Shown here one piece after another: positions 46,901 through 58,925 of a DNA stretch of 64,000 bases. The position numbers and the translations under genes were made by a program. Origin of the DNA: Patella vulgata. Lineage: Eukaryota > Mollusca > Gastropoda > Patellidae. The first letter of the stretch is position 1. Every line of letters begins with the position of its first letter. The stretch is from contig NC_065884.2 of NCBI RefSeq assembly GCF_932274485.2, positions 59,210,546-59,274,545 of the forward strand. The letters are read 5' to 3'. The notes under the pieces were generated by a model that searched no databases, had not been told where the DNA came from, and worked only from the letters and a program-made list of their open reading frames with translations.

Positions 46901-49900
46901 TTCATTACAAATGTCGGTCGAAACCATTATGCTAATAGAGTAGATCTGTGTAGCTGCTGGATCAATTGATGATGCCAGCAGAGAGAGTAGTTATAAATAG
47001 AAATATAAAAATCCCTGCACACCCCTATTTAGAAATACCTATTTAGAAGAAGAAATAAGAGATATCGAAGTCAGCACAGAAAAAAGAAACAGAAACCATG
47101 AAATTCATCAATCCACAATTCTTTTATTGAAAGATTTGATTAAAAAATCCAAAAAGATTTCTATGGCCGACGAAATGAATCCGCCTGTTCTAATCTCCAG
47201 ATTTATGTACGTTTATAAATTTATAATATGAACTCTCAAGACCCGATAAAAGAAATAGATATCCGATAGAAATTTCTTACAAGATCTACAATCTTGGCTA
47301 TACTGCAAAATGAAGAACATGCAGCTGCAATGAACTTTTACCACACTTAAACTATTCAATTCTAGAATTTTGTAATTCGACTAAATTTAAGAAAATCTTT
47401 AATTTTAATATCAACATTTATTTGTTATCATTTTTCATATAATTAATTCAATTTTAAAAAATTTTATTCAGTTATTCATAATCTAATCTAGAAATCGCAA
47501 ACACCCTGATTACTCTAATTTTTTATTCGGTTAATTTTAATAATCTTCTGTTTTAAAAAATCATGATTATTGTCCATCTTATAAATCTAAAAATCCTATT
47601 ACGTCACTACTCTTGTATATGTAAAGGTGGAATCGGATTAATTACTATTATTATTTGAAAAAGAGTTGTAAAATAAATATTATGAAAAATAAACCATTTC
47701 TACTTAAAATATGTTTGTACTACTCTTGAGCAGAGATTTTTATATTTCTAAATATTAAATTTTTAACATCTACGTTATATGTTAAGTATAAAGAGATCAG
47801 AATCTGTGTTAAAAAATATACAAATAGTTCATTATGACAAAAGCAAAATCACAAGATGTGGAAGGAAATATTAAACAGTAAAAGGATACTTAGAATAAAG
47901 AGAATTGTATATGCTGTACACAGTACAATACGGATATGGCGACAACACTTAGTTGTTCCGTTTAAAGAAGAAATACCATATGATAGAACTGATTGCATCC
48001 AAGCGTAAATTCCACCCAAACCAAAAGCCATAAAAGCACCAACAACATGTGCTTCTATCACCGCATCCTCCTGAAAATATTCCAACATGACATATTCTTT
48101 GAATGACATTTAGTAATTGGGACATAAAATGAAACGAAATGAGGTTTAACGTCCTACTGTTCTGCACCGACTGGGTTAATAAAGACAAGCATATACCATA
48201 CAGTGTGCTATGAGGGCAAATTTGCCCGGACATTGGCACTACGGTCTACTCTTATATCGAATTCCAACTGTCGATGGTTCTTTACGTGCAAGCCAGTGTG
48301 TACATATTGTCTCATCCGAAGAACTATACTTTGTCCCTTGCCTAGCCCTCTGTCCTGCACCAATGACAAGGGGGAACCACACTGGAAAATCTCAAGGAAC
48401 TTTCTCGGCCAATACCAGGAAGCCAACACATCGACTAACGCTGCTCCAACTAACAGACTGACTAATACAGGACAGTAGCAAGCTAAATCAAAGTGTTAAA
48501 TGTATTTTGTTTGATATTATAATACATTTTACCTCCAACTGTCAATAAAAGATGTGAAACAATTTCCACTTTTGATGAAGCGGCAGCAACTAGTCATAAA
48601 TAAATGTGTGACTCGATAGGATATTTCAGGCTAAATTTCCAAAGAGAGAGAGAAATGAGGTTTAATGTCCACACATCACAAGATAGGTCTTTTCAGGACT
48701 AACACATGGTTCAATTTTATTTCAATAATTGACTTGCGTGTAGGGGTCTTTAGCAGTGGGAGGAAACCGGAGAAAACCCAAGAGGTTGGACAGGCGACCC
48801 TACTCATTGTCACATACACCCGAGGAATCAAAACCATGCCATTTGACTCAATGACAGACCTTATGAGACAGCGCGCACACGCTAACCCTTCCTTCCCCCC
48901 CCCCCCACCAAATTTCAAGAAATGTTAGTGTTTTGGATGGGAACTCGGGAAGTAAGTACAATATTATTGATCAGTGTAACCTGATTTGTAGATACGGACA
49001 AAAATATTTTTTTTATTATACTCCATGTTATGACTTTATGGTACATACCTGAAAGTTACCGACCATACTCGCACCTAAATCACCCAGTAAGCCAATCACT
49101 AACGCCACTTTATTGGCTAGCAATTTTCTTTTACGAGATGGAGTTGCTCCCCCTAGTTCTTCTACAGGGCGATAATGTTCTCGTATTTGTGAATATCTTA
49201 CAAACATAAAAAGTGCACCTGAAATCAAAAAATCAATTGGTTAGATGGTTAAAGGGAGATAAATCTTATAATTGTAATAACTTATTCTTAAACATGCCTT
49301 GTCATAATCATAGATCTATAAATAAACTTGGCCATGAAATATTTTCACCATGATGTGATATCCAACTACAATAAAATTAGCCATTTCATTACTGTTCTCG
49401 CCTTTAAATTTGACAAATATGGTTGTCCTTTTGCTGTGTTTTATTCATTATAATTCATCCTTGCAAATTTATCTGCCCCCCCCCCACCCCACCTCCCCCT
49501 ACTATCATAAATTGATTAATTTTAACAATTTTAACATTTTACTTACCAATAACTGCATAAATATTTACAAACTGACCAAATATACAACTCTCTGGTGGGA
49601 ATGAACCTGTATCACTGAAACATAAGTTATAAAAGTTTAATGGTACAGAAAATGGGTTTCAACAATGGGATTAACCTTGTGTTGAATAGATGACTGACAA
49701 CCCAACATTTCAGATAAAATTATAGCATAGATTGTTGAGGTAGGGAGACGGATAGGGTTATGCTGGTGATCCTACTCCTGGTCATATAAAAGAATGGGAT
49801 TGAAACCACACACTTGCATCTATGACGGATCTTGTGGTTTAAAGTGTACATAATAGACCAATCAGAGACTCACCTCACCCCACCATGACATCAAAGAAAA

Positions 49901-52618
49901 CTAATAATAAAAGGAAAGGAGTCTTGAGAACATCTTGTAGAGTGTTCACAAGGTTCTACAAAGTGAAACAAGGACCATAACTCCAGCAGTTATTAAAGGA
50001 AATTCTTGAAATTCAATATGCTTCTTTGGTGTTCTAATTTAAATAATGCACATAAATATTATAAAGACTGAATGATCACTTTTGTCATTAGGGCATTCAC
50101 AGCATTATACAACTTAAAACAAGGGCCATTACTCTACACAAAATTAACAGAAATTGTTTGAAATTACACAGACTAATGTTAACAACATATATAAATTTTG
50201 TAAACGATCAGATGATGAATGTATTCTGTAGAGTGTTTACATGAAATAGTGGGCAATGGTTAGAACTTAGATACTTGCTCATTAAATTTAAATTGCCAAA
50301 ATTTGAATTGCCAAGTGATCCTTTGCTTTTGTCTGTGATATCACTTCGGTGGAAGCGGATGTTAATTAAAGCTATTTCACACACACAATGATGCTTGGCG
50401 TTGATTGGTGCTTTCCAGAGTACACTTTCCTTTTTTGCCTTGTAGTTATTACCCTGATGAGAACAAGACATAGAAAATCTTTATAAAAATATTACTTTCT
50501 CTAACCTTATATAAGGAAATGCAGCATAAACATGTCCATATTTAACTGCCACAGCATACCTGAAAGTACATAAGTAATAATCATAAATATAAAAATGGAA
50601 TGATTTTTGGCAGTGATTTTCCATTGCCAATTGTTCATGTGCACCAGGTAGGGTTGGGCGATATACCAGGTTTTTCGTATATAGTGATAAAATCATCAGC
50701 GATTTTATCATATCGGACTTATTTAAAAATTAATGATAATACATATGCTATATCATCACCTTAATAGAATCAAATTCTTCAGTAAAATTAGCATTATTAG
50801 ATACCAGCTTGTCTAGGGTAAATCTCCATCATGGCATCTATCGACGACGTTAGCAACAATAATTTGACATCAAGTGATGCTTTTCGACCCAAGTATTCAA
50901 AATTTGACTACTTAAAACATATCGTTTCAGGTGATATTTAATAAATTATTATCACACTAATTTTTTTTTTTTTATTATCCCCCAACCCTAATGGCAGGGG
51001 CCTCATAATTGGAATAGCCTAGGGCATCTGTTCATCTAAATACAGCACTGCCTACAATTGATACAGGTAGAATGTCTGTGGTTAATTCCACGTCATAATG
51101 TATTAATAAAAAACAAATCAGACACAAAATCAATATTTCTCATGGTTGATAAAATTACTACTCCTAATCACTGATCAAAAGTAAGACTGAAATTATGAAA
51201 TTTTTTTACTATTCTAAAATGGTAAAGTACCAGAATTTCTGCCAATATTCAATCATTTATTACAGAAATGAGTGATGACTAGAGCTGGGAAAATTCATGT
51301 GGGAGTAAGCAATGATTTCAGAACCCATTACCATATCCCCGAAGAACCACACTCCTGTGACCCTGTCCCAATTAATAATCATGTGATAACATTTTTAACA
51401 TACAAATCAATCAATTTCGTAAGCCCGGCCCATACAGCTACAACTACACACAAGCCGACAGGACTCAGCGTCTTGGGTAGTTGTAAAAAAAAATCGGGTC
51501 GCACCTTTATTTCACTTGCCTACGACGGTACCAGTCCACACAGGCCCGACTCTCACAGATTATGCGTCGTGAGTTACGCCACTTCCCTCTAGCGAGTGAT
51601 TCCAAAAGTAAACCGGAAGCATAAAAGTGACATTATATTTTGCCATCCTCTCTCTCTTCTGTCCAAAAATCTGCCATCTTGAATTTTCCCTCAGTTAAAC
51701 AAGGAGCACATTACCTGCACAGTCACATGACTAAATGCTACTTTCTGATTGGCTAAACATCAGTAAGACAATTGATCGCGTCATGTGAGTGTCCACACAA
51801 ACACGATAAGTTACGACTGCAACCAACTGCATCCGACTACGATTGAACATGTTCAATCGGGCCGATGGGCCACGAAGGACGGAAATCGATTGAATCGTGG
51901 TCGTGGGACTGTCCACACTGCACTGATTATCTGAGACAAGACGTTGCGTTGGGTAGAGTCTGGGCAAGTCGTGGCGGTATGGGCCGGGCTTTAGAGAAAT
52001 AGTAGCATATTGTGTCTTGTCAATAAATTTATCTTGTGTAATTGTTTGTGAGTAGTGCAGTCCCCCTGCACTTACTATTAAGGTGCACACATATCATATA
52101 TTGAGCTCATTGTCAAAACACTTATTTTTGCTATATCCTTTATAAATAATTAACCATAATTGCCAAAGTGATTCCCTGGTTTTTCAGTAAAGATGTTTAT
52201 TACAAATTCTTCCATTGAATATCATTTACAAGAATTCATTATCCAAGATAGGTCAGTTCAAAATGTTGATTATCGCTTGGTGCGTAGGGGGCTGGGTGGG
52301 AGGGCAGGGGTAAAGGGTGGAGACGACTTCAGGTTTGGCATTACCATACAATTTTATAAATCAGAAGTTCTGAGACAATTTTTCTCCTCATTTAGTTTGA
52401 TTGTTCGATGTTATTTCAATGAATGTTGTAGAGAAAATATATCCACTGACCCTGCTCCCCCCTCTTGACACGCCTGATATCATATAATTACCAAGATAAA
52501 GTTTTTGTAATCAGTGAGTGTCATATAAATTTATTCTTCAATTTACTTACGTAATGAGAAATGTAACTGGAAGAAAAAAAGCTAACAGAAATGGTAGAAT
52601 ACACACTTTGTTAACCAT
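43995..52618 (-). CDS. DRAM-type autophagy modulator, six-span membrane protein
   Basis: Complete gene of the Frag1/DRAM/Sfk1 family. Exons in transcript order: 52618-52551, 50559-50506, 49614-49547, 49218-49049, 48070-47890, 46825-46755, 44150-43995 (TAA); frames join, giving 255 aa, close to human DRAM2. Family marks: FPYISDTG and PPESCIFG after the first span (residues 38-55), FMFVRYSQIREHY, LGDLGASMVGNFQ (108-120), EAHVVGAFMAFGLG, WMQSVLSY, WKPDDPGY and TITEW (213-217). Six hydrophobic spans at about 5-28, 53-71, 97-115, 124-150, 161-183 and 212-231. Human DRAM proteins sit in lysosomal membranes and promote autophagy. The 46825 acceptor was chosen because it restores the frame and the L-M-I-T junction; it is the least certain border. 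The second exon uses a GTTAGA donor. The last intron carries the 39-bp repeat derived from the next exon's acceptor. Confidence 0.93.
44170..44880 (-). repeat. 39-bp minisatellite made of copies of the last DRAM exon's splice acceptor
   Basis: About 18 units, mostly 39 bp, directly upstream (transcript sense) of the last DRAM-like exon at 44150. Read on the minus strand a unit runs TGCATACTATATTTGATAG, then GGTTATCATCAACATTAAG; the genuine border reads TGCATACTATGTTTTATAG, then GGTTATGATGAACATTTAG. Each unit is therefore a copy of the 3' splice site plus the first 20-30 exon bases. The unit nearest the exon keeps GATGAA as in the exon. Irregular units occur near 44640 and 44850. In the joined frame each decoy gives Gly-Tyr-His-Gln-His and then TAA. 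Confidence 0.93.
45204..45612. mobile_element. Small inverted-end element, copy 3, enlarged
   Basis: Left CTTAAAGATACATTATGGGA and right TTGCATAATGCATGTTTAA ends match the copy at 22951. About 200 bp of unrelated sequence sits in the middle (about 45330-45530). In the last DRAM-like intron. Confidence 0.65.
45823..46690 (+). mobile_element. Dimeric SINE-B inserted in an older SINE-B
   Basis: Outer copy: GAGCCATGGTAGCTCAGTGA at 45824, interrupted after GTTAACCAGGAGG (45858-45870) and resumed with the same 13 bases at 46604-46616, to about 46690. The insert 45871-46603 is two head-to-tail SINE-B units (45871-46237, 46238-46603), each opening GGGATCACGTGGCTAAGTGG with B box GTGTTCGATCCC. Only the second has the GGACGTTAAACCTCATTTC tail. 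Confidence 0.92.
48123..48425 (-). mobile_element. SINE-B copy in DRAM-like intron 4
   Basis: AACGAAATGAGGTTTAACGT, GTTCTGCACCGACTGGG, TATATCGAATTCCAACTGTC, on to TTTCTCGGCCAATACCAGG; minus orientation, starting about 50 bp before (plus coordinates after) exon 48070-47890. Confidence 0.88.
48643..48905 (-). mobile_element. SINE-A copy in DRAM-like intron 4
   Basis: AGAGAGAGAGAAATGAGGTT start, full body, reversed head GCGCGCACACGCTAACCCTT ending in a C run. Minus orientation. Confidence 0.88.
49710..49855 (-). mobile_element. Probable very old SINE-A fragment
   Basis: Only GATCCTACTCCTGGTCATAT and GGGATTGAAACCACAC recall SINE-A in minus orientation. Weak. Confidence 0.4.
50649..50990. mobile_element. 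hAT-like MITE (TAGGGTTGGG ends)
   Basis: Ends TAGGGTTGGGCGATA and (complement) TAGGGTTGGGGGATAAT; 342 bp, AT-rich, non-coding, in DRAM-like intron 1. The end sequence recalls hAT elements; an 8-bp duplication is not convincing (about half of the positions match). Confidence 0.6.
51421..51991. mobile_element. Inverted-repeat DNA element (AAGCCCGGCCCATAC ends)
   Basis: A perfect 15-bp inverted repeat at 51421-51435 and 51977-51991 bounds about 570 bp that is much more GC-rich than its surroundings and contains repeated GTCCACAC motifs. It holds no transposase, so it is non-autonomous; superfamily undetermined. It lies in DRAM-like intron 1 and explains the open frames in this stretch. Confidence 0.75.
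52287..52310 (+). other. G-quadruplex motif in DRAM-like intron 1
   Basis: G runs of 5, 3, 3, 3 and 4 with loops of 1-2 bases on the plus strand, i.e. the template strand of the DRAM-like gene. Confidence 0.75.
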
Positions 52619-53737
52619 TTTGTGTACATGGAAGGCTTGTGACCTGTCCTATAATTATACTATAATTCAAAATATTTCTCTCCTAGATTTGTAAATGTAC
52701 CACGTCCATTGTCCAAGATTCAATTCAACCTTAAAAAAAAGAATTAGAATGGCATTTTAATAGTAATAAAAATTATGACAATTAGTCTATAATCAATCAT
52801 TACATGATGAGTGGTCTCGATCAGCTAAAATTTGGTGTGAGGTCATCTCTAGTCGGCCTTAACATTCCCTGATAATTTCAAGTTTCTGCGATCACAGGAA
52901 CTAGTAGAGGTACTGTAAATAAGGTAGCAAGATTTACTCAAATCCACCATTTTTTCAACTCATATCACAATAATTTATATCAATTATTGATAATTTACCT
53001 TTTTTTATGTCAAATTGCGATTTTCTTTTTAAACATCGTAGCATTTTTGTGTCCAAATGTGATGTTGAAATGATAGTGGCCTATATGTAGATGGACTCAG
53101 ACTAGCAATTATTCGCCCATTGAGTTAAATGTTAAATGGCTATAACATCACAGACTGTAGCTTTTTGCTCAACATTACGTTTTTTCCAATCTTTATAGGC
53201 ACATAGAGGACCACATTTGGCAATCCCCTCATCATAATTTTGTAGGGGGTTGCAAATCTTATCCCTTTTCTCCAGTTCTAGACCAAAAAGGCAACTAAAA
53301 AATGCAGGAAGAGGGGAGAAAAAAATTAAGGGAAAAATTGTCTATTAATAACTCGCACTACATTCATCCATCATGAAATAAGGCGAAATAATTACTAGTC
53401 TTAATCCAGATTTGTGTTACATATGTAATGACCCTTGGTTACGATATCCAAACTTCCTGGAAATCGCATATGGAGGGGCATTTTCACACAAAATTTTAAA
53501 TCAAAGGAGAAAAGTTTCTAATTCAATATCATCCTCAGTCCTCGACAATGCAAACAACATGACTTATTGGTCAGTGTAAATCAACATTGATGTTGTTATC
53601 TTACAGTGAAAAGATGGGCTTCTGATCTAACATTTAAGACAAAATGAAAATTTTAAAATTGGCACACGATTCGAGTGCTAGAATGCTTTCGAGCGCTACT
53701 TGTAATGAAGCGACTTGATGAACGAGGCTAAACATAC

Positions 53738-53790
53738 CTCACCGGAAATACTACCAGCGTCAAAGACTGCCATTCAATTTGGACTCGCAT
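53738..53790 (-). other. Possible 5' UTR exon of the DRAM-like gene
   Basis: On the minus strand TTTCCGGTGAG is followed by GTATGT, a good donor, and an acceptor-like TCTTTTTTTTAAG lies near 52730, before the start codon at 52618. The CCGGAAAT stretch would also fit an ETS-type promoter site. Position-based guess only. Confidence 0.25.
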
Positions 53791-56700
53791 ATTTCACAGA
53801 ACATAACTGATGAAAATTTACAGTAAAAACAGAAATGACTGAATGTAAATCACTAAATCAGTTTATTTATAAATTATATACCGGTACATTCATATTACTT
53901 TATTTATATATGCATTGTGACCCATTTGTGTCCATTTTTAGGTGCCGAAGATTAAAGAATAGAGATTTAGCTCCTTTAAACATGACAATTTGACATAAAG
54001 AATGGCATATGATATTATCAAATATTCATATATGATATTGTAACATTAGTTGAAATAATGGTAGATTTGGGTAAATTGTGTAAAAAAAAGTGCTGGTGCT
54101 ATATCGCTTAGCTCTTTACTATCAACCAGAAACTGTCAGATAATCAGATTAATAAAATGGATAATGTACAAAAAAAAGGGGTATATTAAATTAGCGATGC
54201 TAAACGCCGCTAAGAGCGCTGGCTGTACTATTTACAGACATCACAAAAAGTTGACCGAGAAAAGTATACGTCGTGTTACGCCTTGTCATGAATATTCAAA
54301 GTGTCAAACATTGACCACGTGATGTTTACCATCGAGAAAAATAGATGAACTTGCTGTCGAGTAGGATTTTGAGAAGCTGAGGTAAGATTTTCTGATATTT
54401 TTCATGAATTGAAAATTTGAAGTTGAGAGAAATTTTCGAAAAAGGCCCTCGACGCTCAAGATTTTGGTATATTTGGAAAGCCCAATTCATTAACTACTTA
54501 GTTTGACCATTTGTTAAGTCCGTATCCCCCGTAGGAATTCGTAAAATGGCTGAAATTGAACCATGTGGAATTAAAGGGAGGTAACTCGTGGTTGATCAGG
54601 GTTCAGACCATAATTACCCCCCCCCCCCCCCACACAGACTTCAGTGTAAAAAAAATGATGTTAGATTTGGACAGTTTTTTTTTATTATATTGAATGTTAC
54701 TAAAGCTACCAACCAAACTTTAGCCAGACATTTCACTAACAAAGGATAAAAATTGTGAATGTTGTTGACCACCTTGGATTTTTTTTTTCAGGAACTGTAG
54801 CTGAAGAAGTAAGCTACATAATATATACTCATCCAAATCCAAACATAGCCAAAGGCGATCCCTGATATTACTTGGTACAACATAAAATAGACAAATGATG
54901 ATGATATATAGGCCTACTCATACAATTTGCATGAGGACTATAAAAAGGGGGGCTTGAAACTGACTGTTTCTCAGCATTCTCAAGAAAGTCCATAATTATT
55001 ATAAATTTGGTATGAATCATAGAAGTTAGTTTAATTTATTGTTTGAAATCAGTGTTAGTAATCTTATTTTTGTTATTTCAATATTTGTGATAATATTTAT
55101 TTTATTTTTAACATTTTCTACCTGAAAGAAGTGGCCTGATGCGTCAAATGTTTTTGTTTATTTTGAAAAATATCGCATATGAATAATGTGATTATTTTAT
55201 ATTGTTATTATTGTTTGTTTTTGTAAGATACATGTATTAGAAATCTTATATTTGTTGATAAATGTGATAATGGTTTCTTTTTTTTTATCATTTATTTTAA
55301 ACCGGTGGGTGAACATTTTTAATTTCATATTAAATAGTAACAGATATGAATTTTGATCTTATTGTGATTTTGTTTTTAATATTTTTATATTTTTATGACA
55401 TAGATAATGTCTCGGCAAGATGTATCACCATCTGAATGTTTATATTGTTTTTATTTTCATGGGATAATGTCTCAACAAGAAAGCTAGACTTCTACCACTG
55501 ATATTATAATATAGTATATCGTAATGCACATGTATCACAAATTAATTTTTTTAATACTCTTTCATGTAGATCATATCTTACTTTTTATAAGCTTACCTTT
55601 TAATTTGGACTCTTTTAAGATATTCAAATGTTTTAATTATGTCTATTAATTATGTCTGTTTTTATTTGAAATTGTAGTGATGTTGATCACAAAAATATAG
55701 CTGTTATATAAATCATAGTTTAATTGTTAATTTTCATTCCTGAAACAAACAATTTCAAATTGATGTACATGGCAGCTTCTAAACAACTAAAGCAGTTGGC
55801 GTGGCAAAGGCGGCAAATCTGCCAAAAGCTTACAGGTTTATTTCTCATTTTGCCACACACTTTCATGATTTTTAAAAATATCCACAGTATACGTTAGTAT
55901 AAACGGTTTATAATTGTTGTATGACTGTGAATGGCCAGTGGTCAATGGCCTCGGAACCAGTAGGTGCCCAATTACATACATAAACTTGTTTCTCTTCGAC
56001 ATTGACATCATACAGTCAAAAATTGTGATTTAAGGTGTTGTCATGCAAAAAATAAATAACAGAACAGACTGAAAACACTTTTATGTGTGCTTATTCATTA
56101 AAAAATAAGCCTCTGTATTAATGTCAAAGCGCTACAATTTAAGTACACACAAATTTGAAAAAAATTTTGCTGTGATTTGTGCGAAATCGGCACGGATCCC
56201 AACTTTGAACCTCTGTAACATAAAAAGTATATACTAGAATATTATAGCGACAATTTGGCTTTATTAAGTACATCTAGATCTTTAATTAGTGCAATTTTCA
56301 TAGACCTATCTTGTATAGTTACTGAGATATTGGCTTCGGTCACTTTTTTGCGGTTTTTTTAAAAAAGCCGTTTTTTAGCGCCTCTGGTTTGCCTTCTTTA
56401 AAACGCTATAACTTTTTTAATTTTCAATATTTTTTCGAAATTTTTTCAGATTATTCATTCTAGATAGTTCACAATTGCAGTATCGTTGTCATTTTTGAGT
56501 CAATGGTTGTATCTGAAAACCCGTTGGCAATGCTAATTAAATCACATAAATTCAATGAAATTGTCAAAATAAAAACAAAAGTAGAGCTAACTGACAGTTT
56601 ATAAGCAGTAGATTTGTTGACAGTAAATATACTTCTGCCTTTACATGTGATTTTCACTGTATATACAAAGTCCTAGATTTTAGTCTTAGATTTTCAGTCT

Positions 56701-57429
56701 GTCAATGTTTATCACTTCTTTTATTTCACTTTACGAAACCAGTGTAAATAGGTCAATATACTAACTTTGTTTTTCTTCACAAGAGAGTGTCGAAACGGGA
56801 TTAACTCCCATTGCTCTGTATTCATTTTTCCATCCATTTGGTAGGGTCACATTAGAGCTTCGAGTTGGCTATGTGGGACACACTATTTGGTAACCTGGAA
56901 ATTACAGGCTGTGTTAATATTAATATACATTTTGGGAATAAGCCTTTACCATACATTTATTAATGTTTCAGGAAAACCTATTTCTTTTTGGGCCACACTT
57001 CAAATTAAAATTATAAGCTTCAGTCACTTCAGAAATGCCCCAACCAAACATCTGAGGTGACTAGGAGTCAGTTTAAATTGTTCAGTTTTAATCTTTCACG
57101 GTTGTAAGTAAATACAAACAGGAATATACCAAACAATTATTCTCTCGTTCCAATTGAAATGCTTGACAAACCACCCCCACCCCCTGGATTCCCCTTCTAT
57201 AATTCGCTTGTGTGCAGGGGGTATTGTCTCTGAGCAATGAAAAGAGCCCATGAGGTAAGTTTTCCATATGTGCATATCTACGTGTATTTTCGCCGGATAC
57301 ATGGAAACGGTCCATGCATTTGACCGACCATTTCGCCCGCGGAAACCCGCACGGAAATGTAGGCTATACATGGAAAACGTGCCATACTCTTTGTTGCATA
57401 TTAAGCCCATTTAAGAAACAAAGCCCAAG

Positions 57430-57686
57430 TGAATCGATGACAGATTGTAGCTCAGTTTGTTGGATGCACACAGCAAGTTAGGTCCTATCAGCACCGAGAG
57501 TTGCGGTGTCTTAGAAATTCGGATGGTACGAAAAACCAAGTTCCTGTGTACACGTTCACAATCAAGTAAAGGAACACTTGACATGTTTGGGCAATATTCC
57601 CTCATAGCACACTGTATGACATATGTCTGTCTCCATTAGCCTTGTCAATGCAGAAAAGTAGAATGTTAAACCCCATTTTATTTCAT
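57430..57686 (+). mobile_element. SINE-B copy, internally shortened
   Basis: GATTGTAGCTCAGTTTGTTGG head-like start, then AATTCGGATGGTACGAAAAA, CCTCATAGCACACTGTATGA, and the end TAGAATGTTAAACCCCATTT. A SINE-A scrap also lies near 57202-57260 (minus). Confidence 0.8.
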
Positions 57687-57901
57687 CACCTATTCAACCT
57701 TTATGGAAGAAACATAGGGGCCACTACTACCCCACCCACCAATCCAATGAACAATACACAACTGTATAATGTGTATTAACCCCACTTGCATCTTATTCAC
57801 AGAGCCACCGCAGCTCCCCCAAAAACAATAACAACTGTATAATGTGTACAGAACTTCTACGTTTATTACACTGTTTAATATACCACATATACAGCACATA
57901 C

Positions 57902-58023
57902 CCCAGGGTCAGAAAATACAAATACATTCTGACCCTAGGCCATATACAGAACAGAACCCAGGGTCAGAAAATACAAATAATAGCACATTATATAAAAAAC
58001 CTAAAATACCCTGACCCTAGGCC
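57902..58023. repeat. Nested direct and inverted repeats (CCCAGGGTCAG / CTGACCCTAGG)
   Basis: A 22-bp unit starting CCCAGGGTCAGAAAATAC occurs at 57902 and 57957. Each is followed by CTGACCCTAGGCC (near 57930 and 58010), its near complement, so two hairpins or one larger one can form. Confidence 0.85.
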
Positions 58024-58455
58024 AATATCATGCCCACTGTTGAAATTACATGTACTCATTTTCAAGACAAGGTTGAAAGTGCCCTCAAGTATTTGATTTT
58101 TCACTTTTTTTCAATTCCAAGTTAAAATATTTTTAAAATGAGAAAAGTGCTTTAGTAAAATTGGAATAATTCTTGGAAACTGTGCAACCTTGCCTTATCT
58201 TTCTGTATAATTTGATCAATTTGTTTTACATTTCTCGACAACTTTACAGTTAAATAAACTTAACTCAGATAAAAGTCAAATATAATCTTCACATTCACTG
58301 ATTATTTTCCCTGAATAAGATTTTTATTTCCTGAAATTTTGAATGATTACCTGAATTGATTTGAAGATCTTTAATTACATGATAAATCCCATGAGAAAAT
58401 TCAAATTTTCATGACATAAAAAGGGATAAAATATAACGATAAATTTTTCAATCAC

Positions 58456-58607
58456 CAATCTGATTGAAATACAGATCTATATTTTTTTTTTTTTTTTTTT
58501 TTATACTTTCGCTGGCCTACACTATATTAAGTGTAGTGAAGACGAATAAACAAAATTTTGAACTATAAAAAATGAAACGAAATAGGATCTGTGTTTTAAT
58601 CAGATTG
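58456..58607. mobile_element. MITE with 9-bp target duplication, copy 3, internally deleted
   Basis: Ends CAATCTGATTGAAATACAG and CTGTGTTTTAATCAGATTG, only 152 bp, with a long T run inside. Flanks TTCAATCAC (58447-58455) and TTCAATGAC (58608-58616) match at 8 of 9 positions, supporting the 9-bp duplication. Confidence 0.88.
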
Positions 58608-58714
58608 TTCAATGACATGAAACTACATAAATTTCGTAAACTTTTAAAAACATTAAAATGACAGTTATGATAAATTTAAGAATTTAAAATGAAAATTTAT
58701 AGTAAATTATTCAA

Positions 58715-58925
58715 AACCCTTTAGCACCTGGTATATTTAAATATTGACCAGCTGAGATCTCAAACAAACTGGAGACAAAAGATCTATTTTTTTTACATAG
58801 TTTTGTAGTTCATATTTAAAACCGCTTGAAACTGTTCCCAAAATCACCTCAAACAGCCCTTAAATAGTTCACAGCTATCCACTTGACAGTTTGAGATGTT
58901 AGAGTTAGCAGTAGTTAGAATCAAA
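58715..58925. repeat. Dispersed repeat family (CCCTTTAGCACCTGGTAT), copy 3
   Basis: AAAACCCTTTAGCACCTGGT start, TTCACAGCTATCCACTTGAC, TTAGCAGTAGTTAGAATC end; related to 34995-35305 and 39182-39360. Confidence 0.6.

Noticed and set aside
51272-52090. Open frames of 106 and 119 codons
   Set aside because: They lie within the GC-rich inverted-repeat element, where stops are rarer; no known protein motif.
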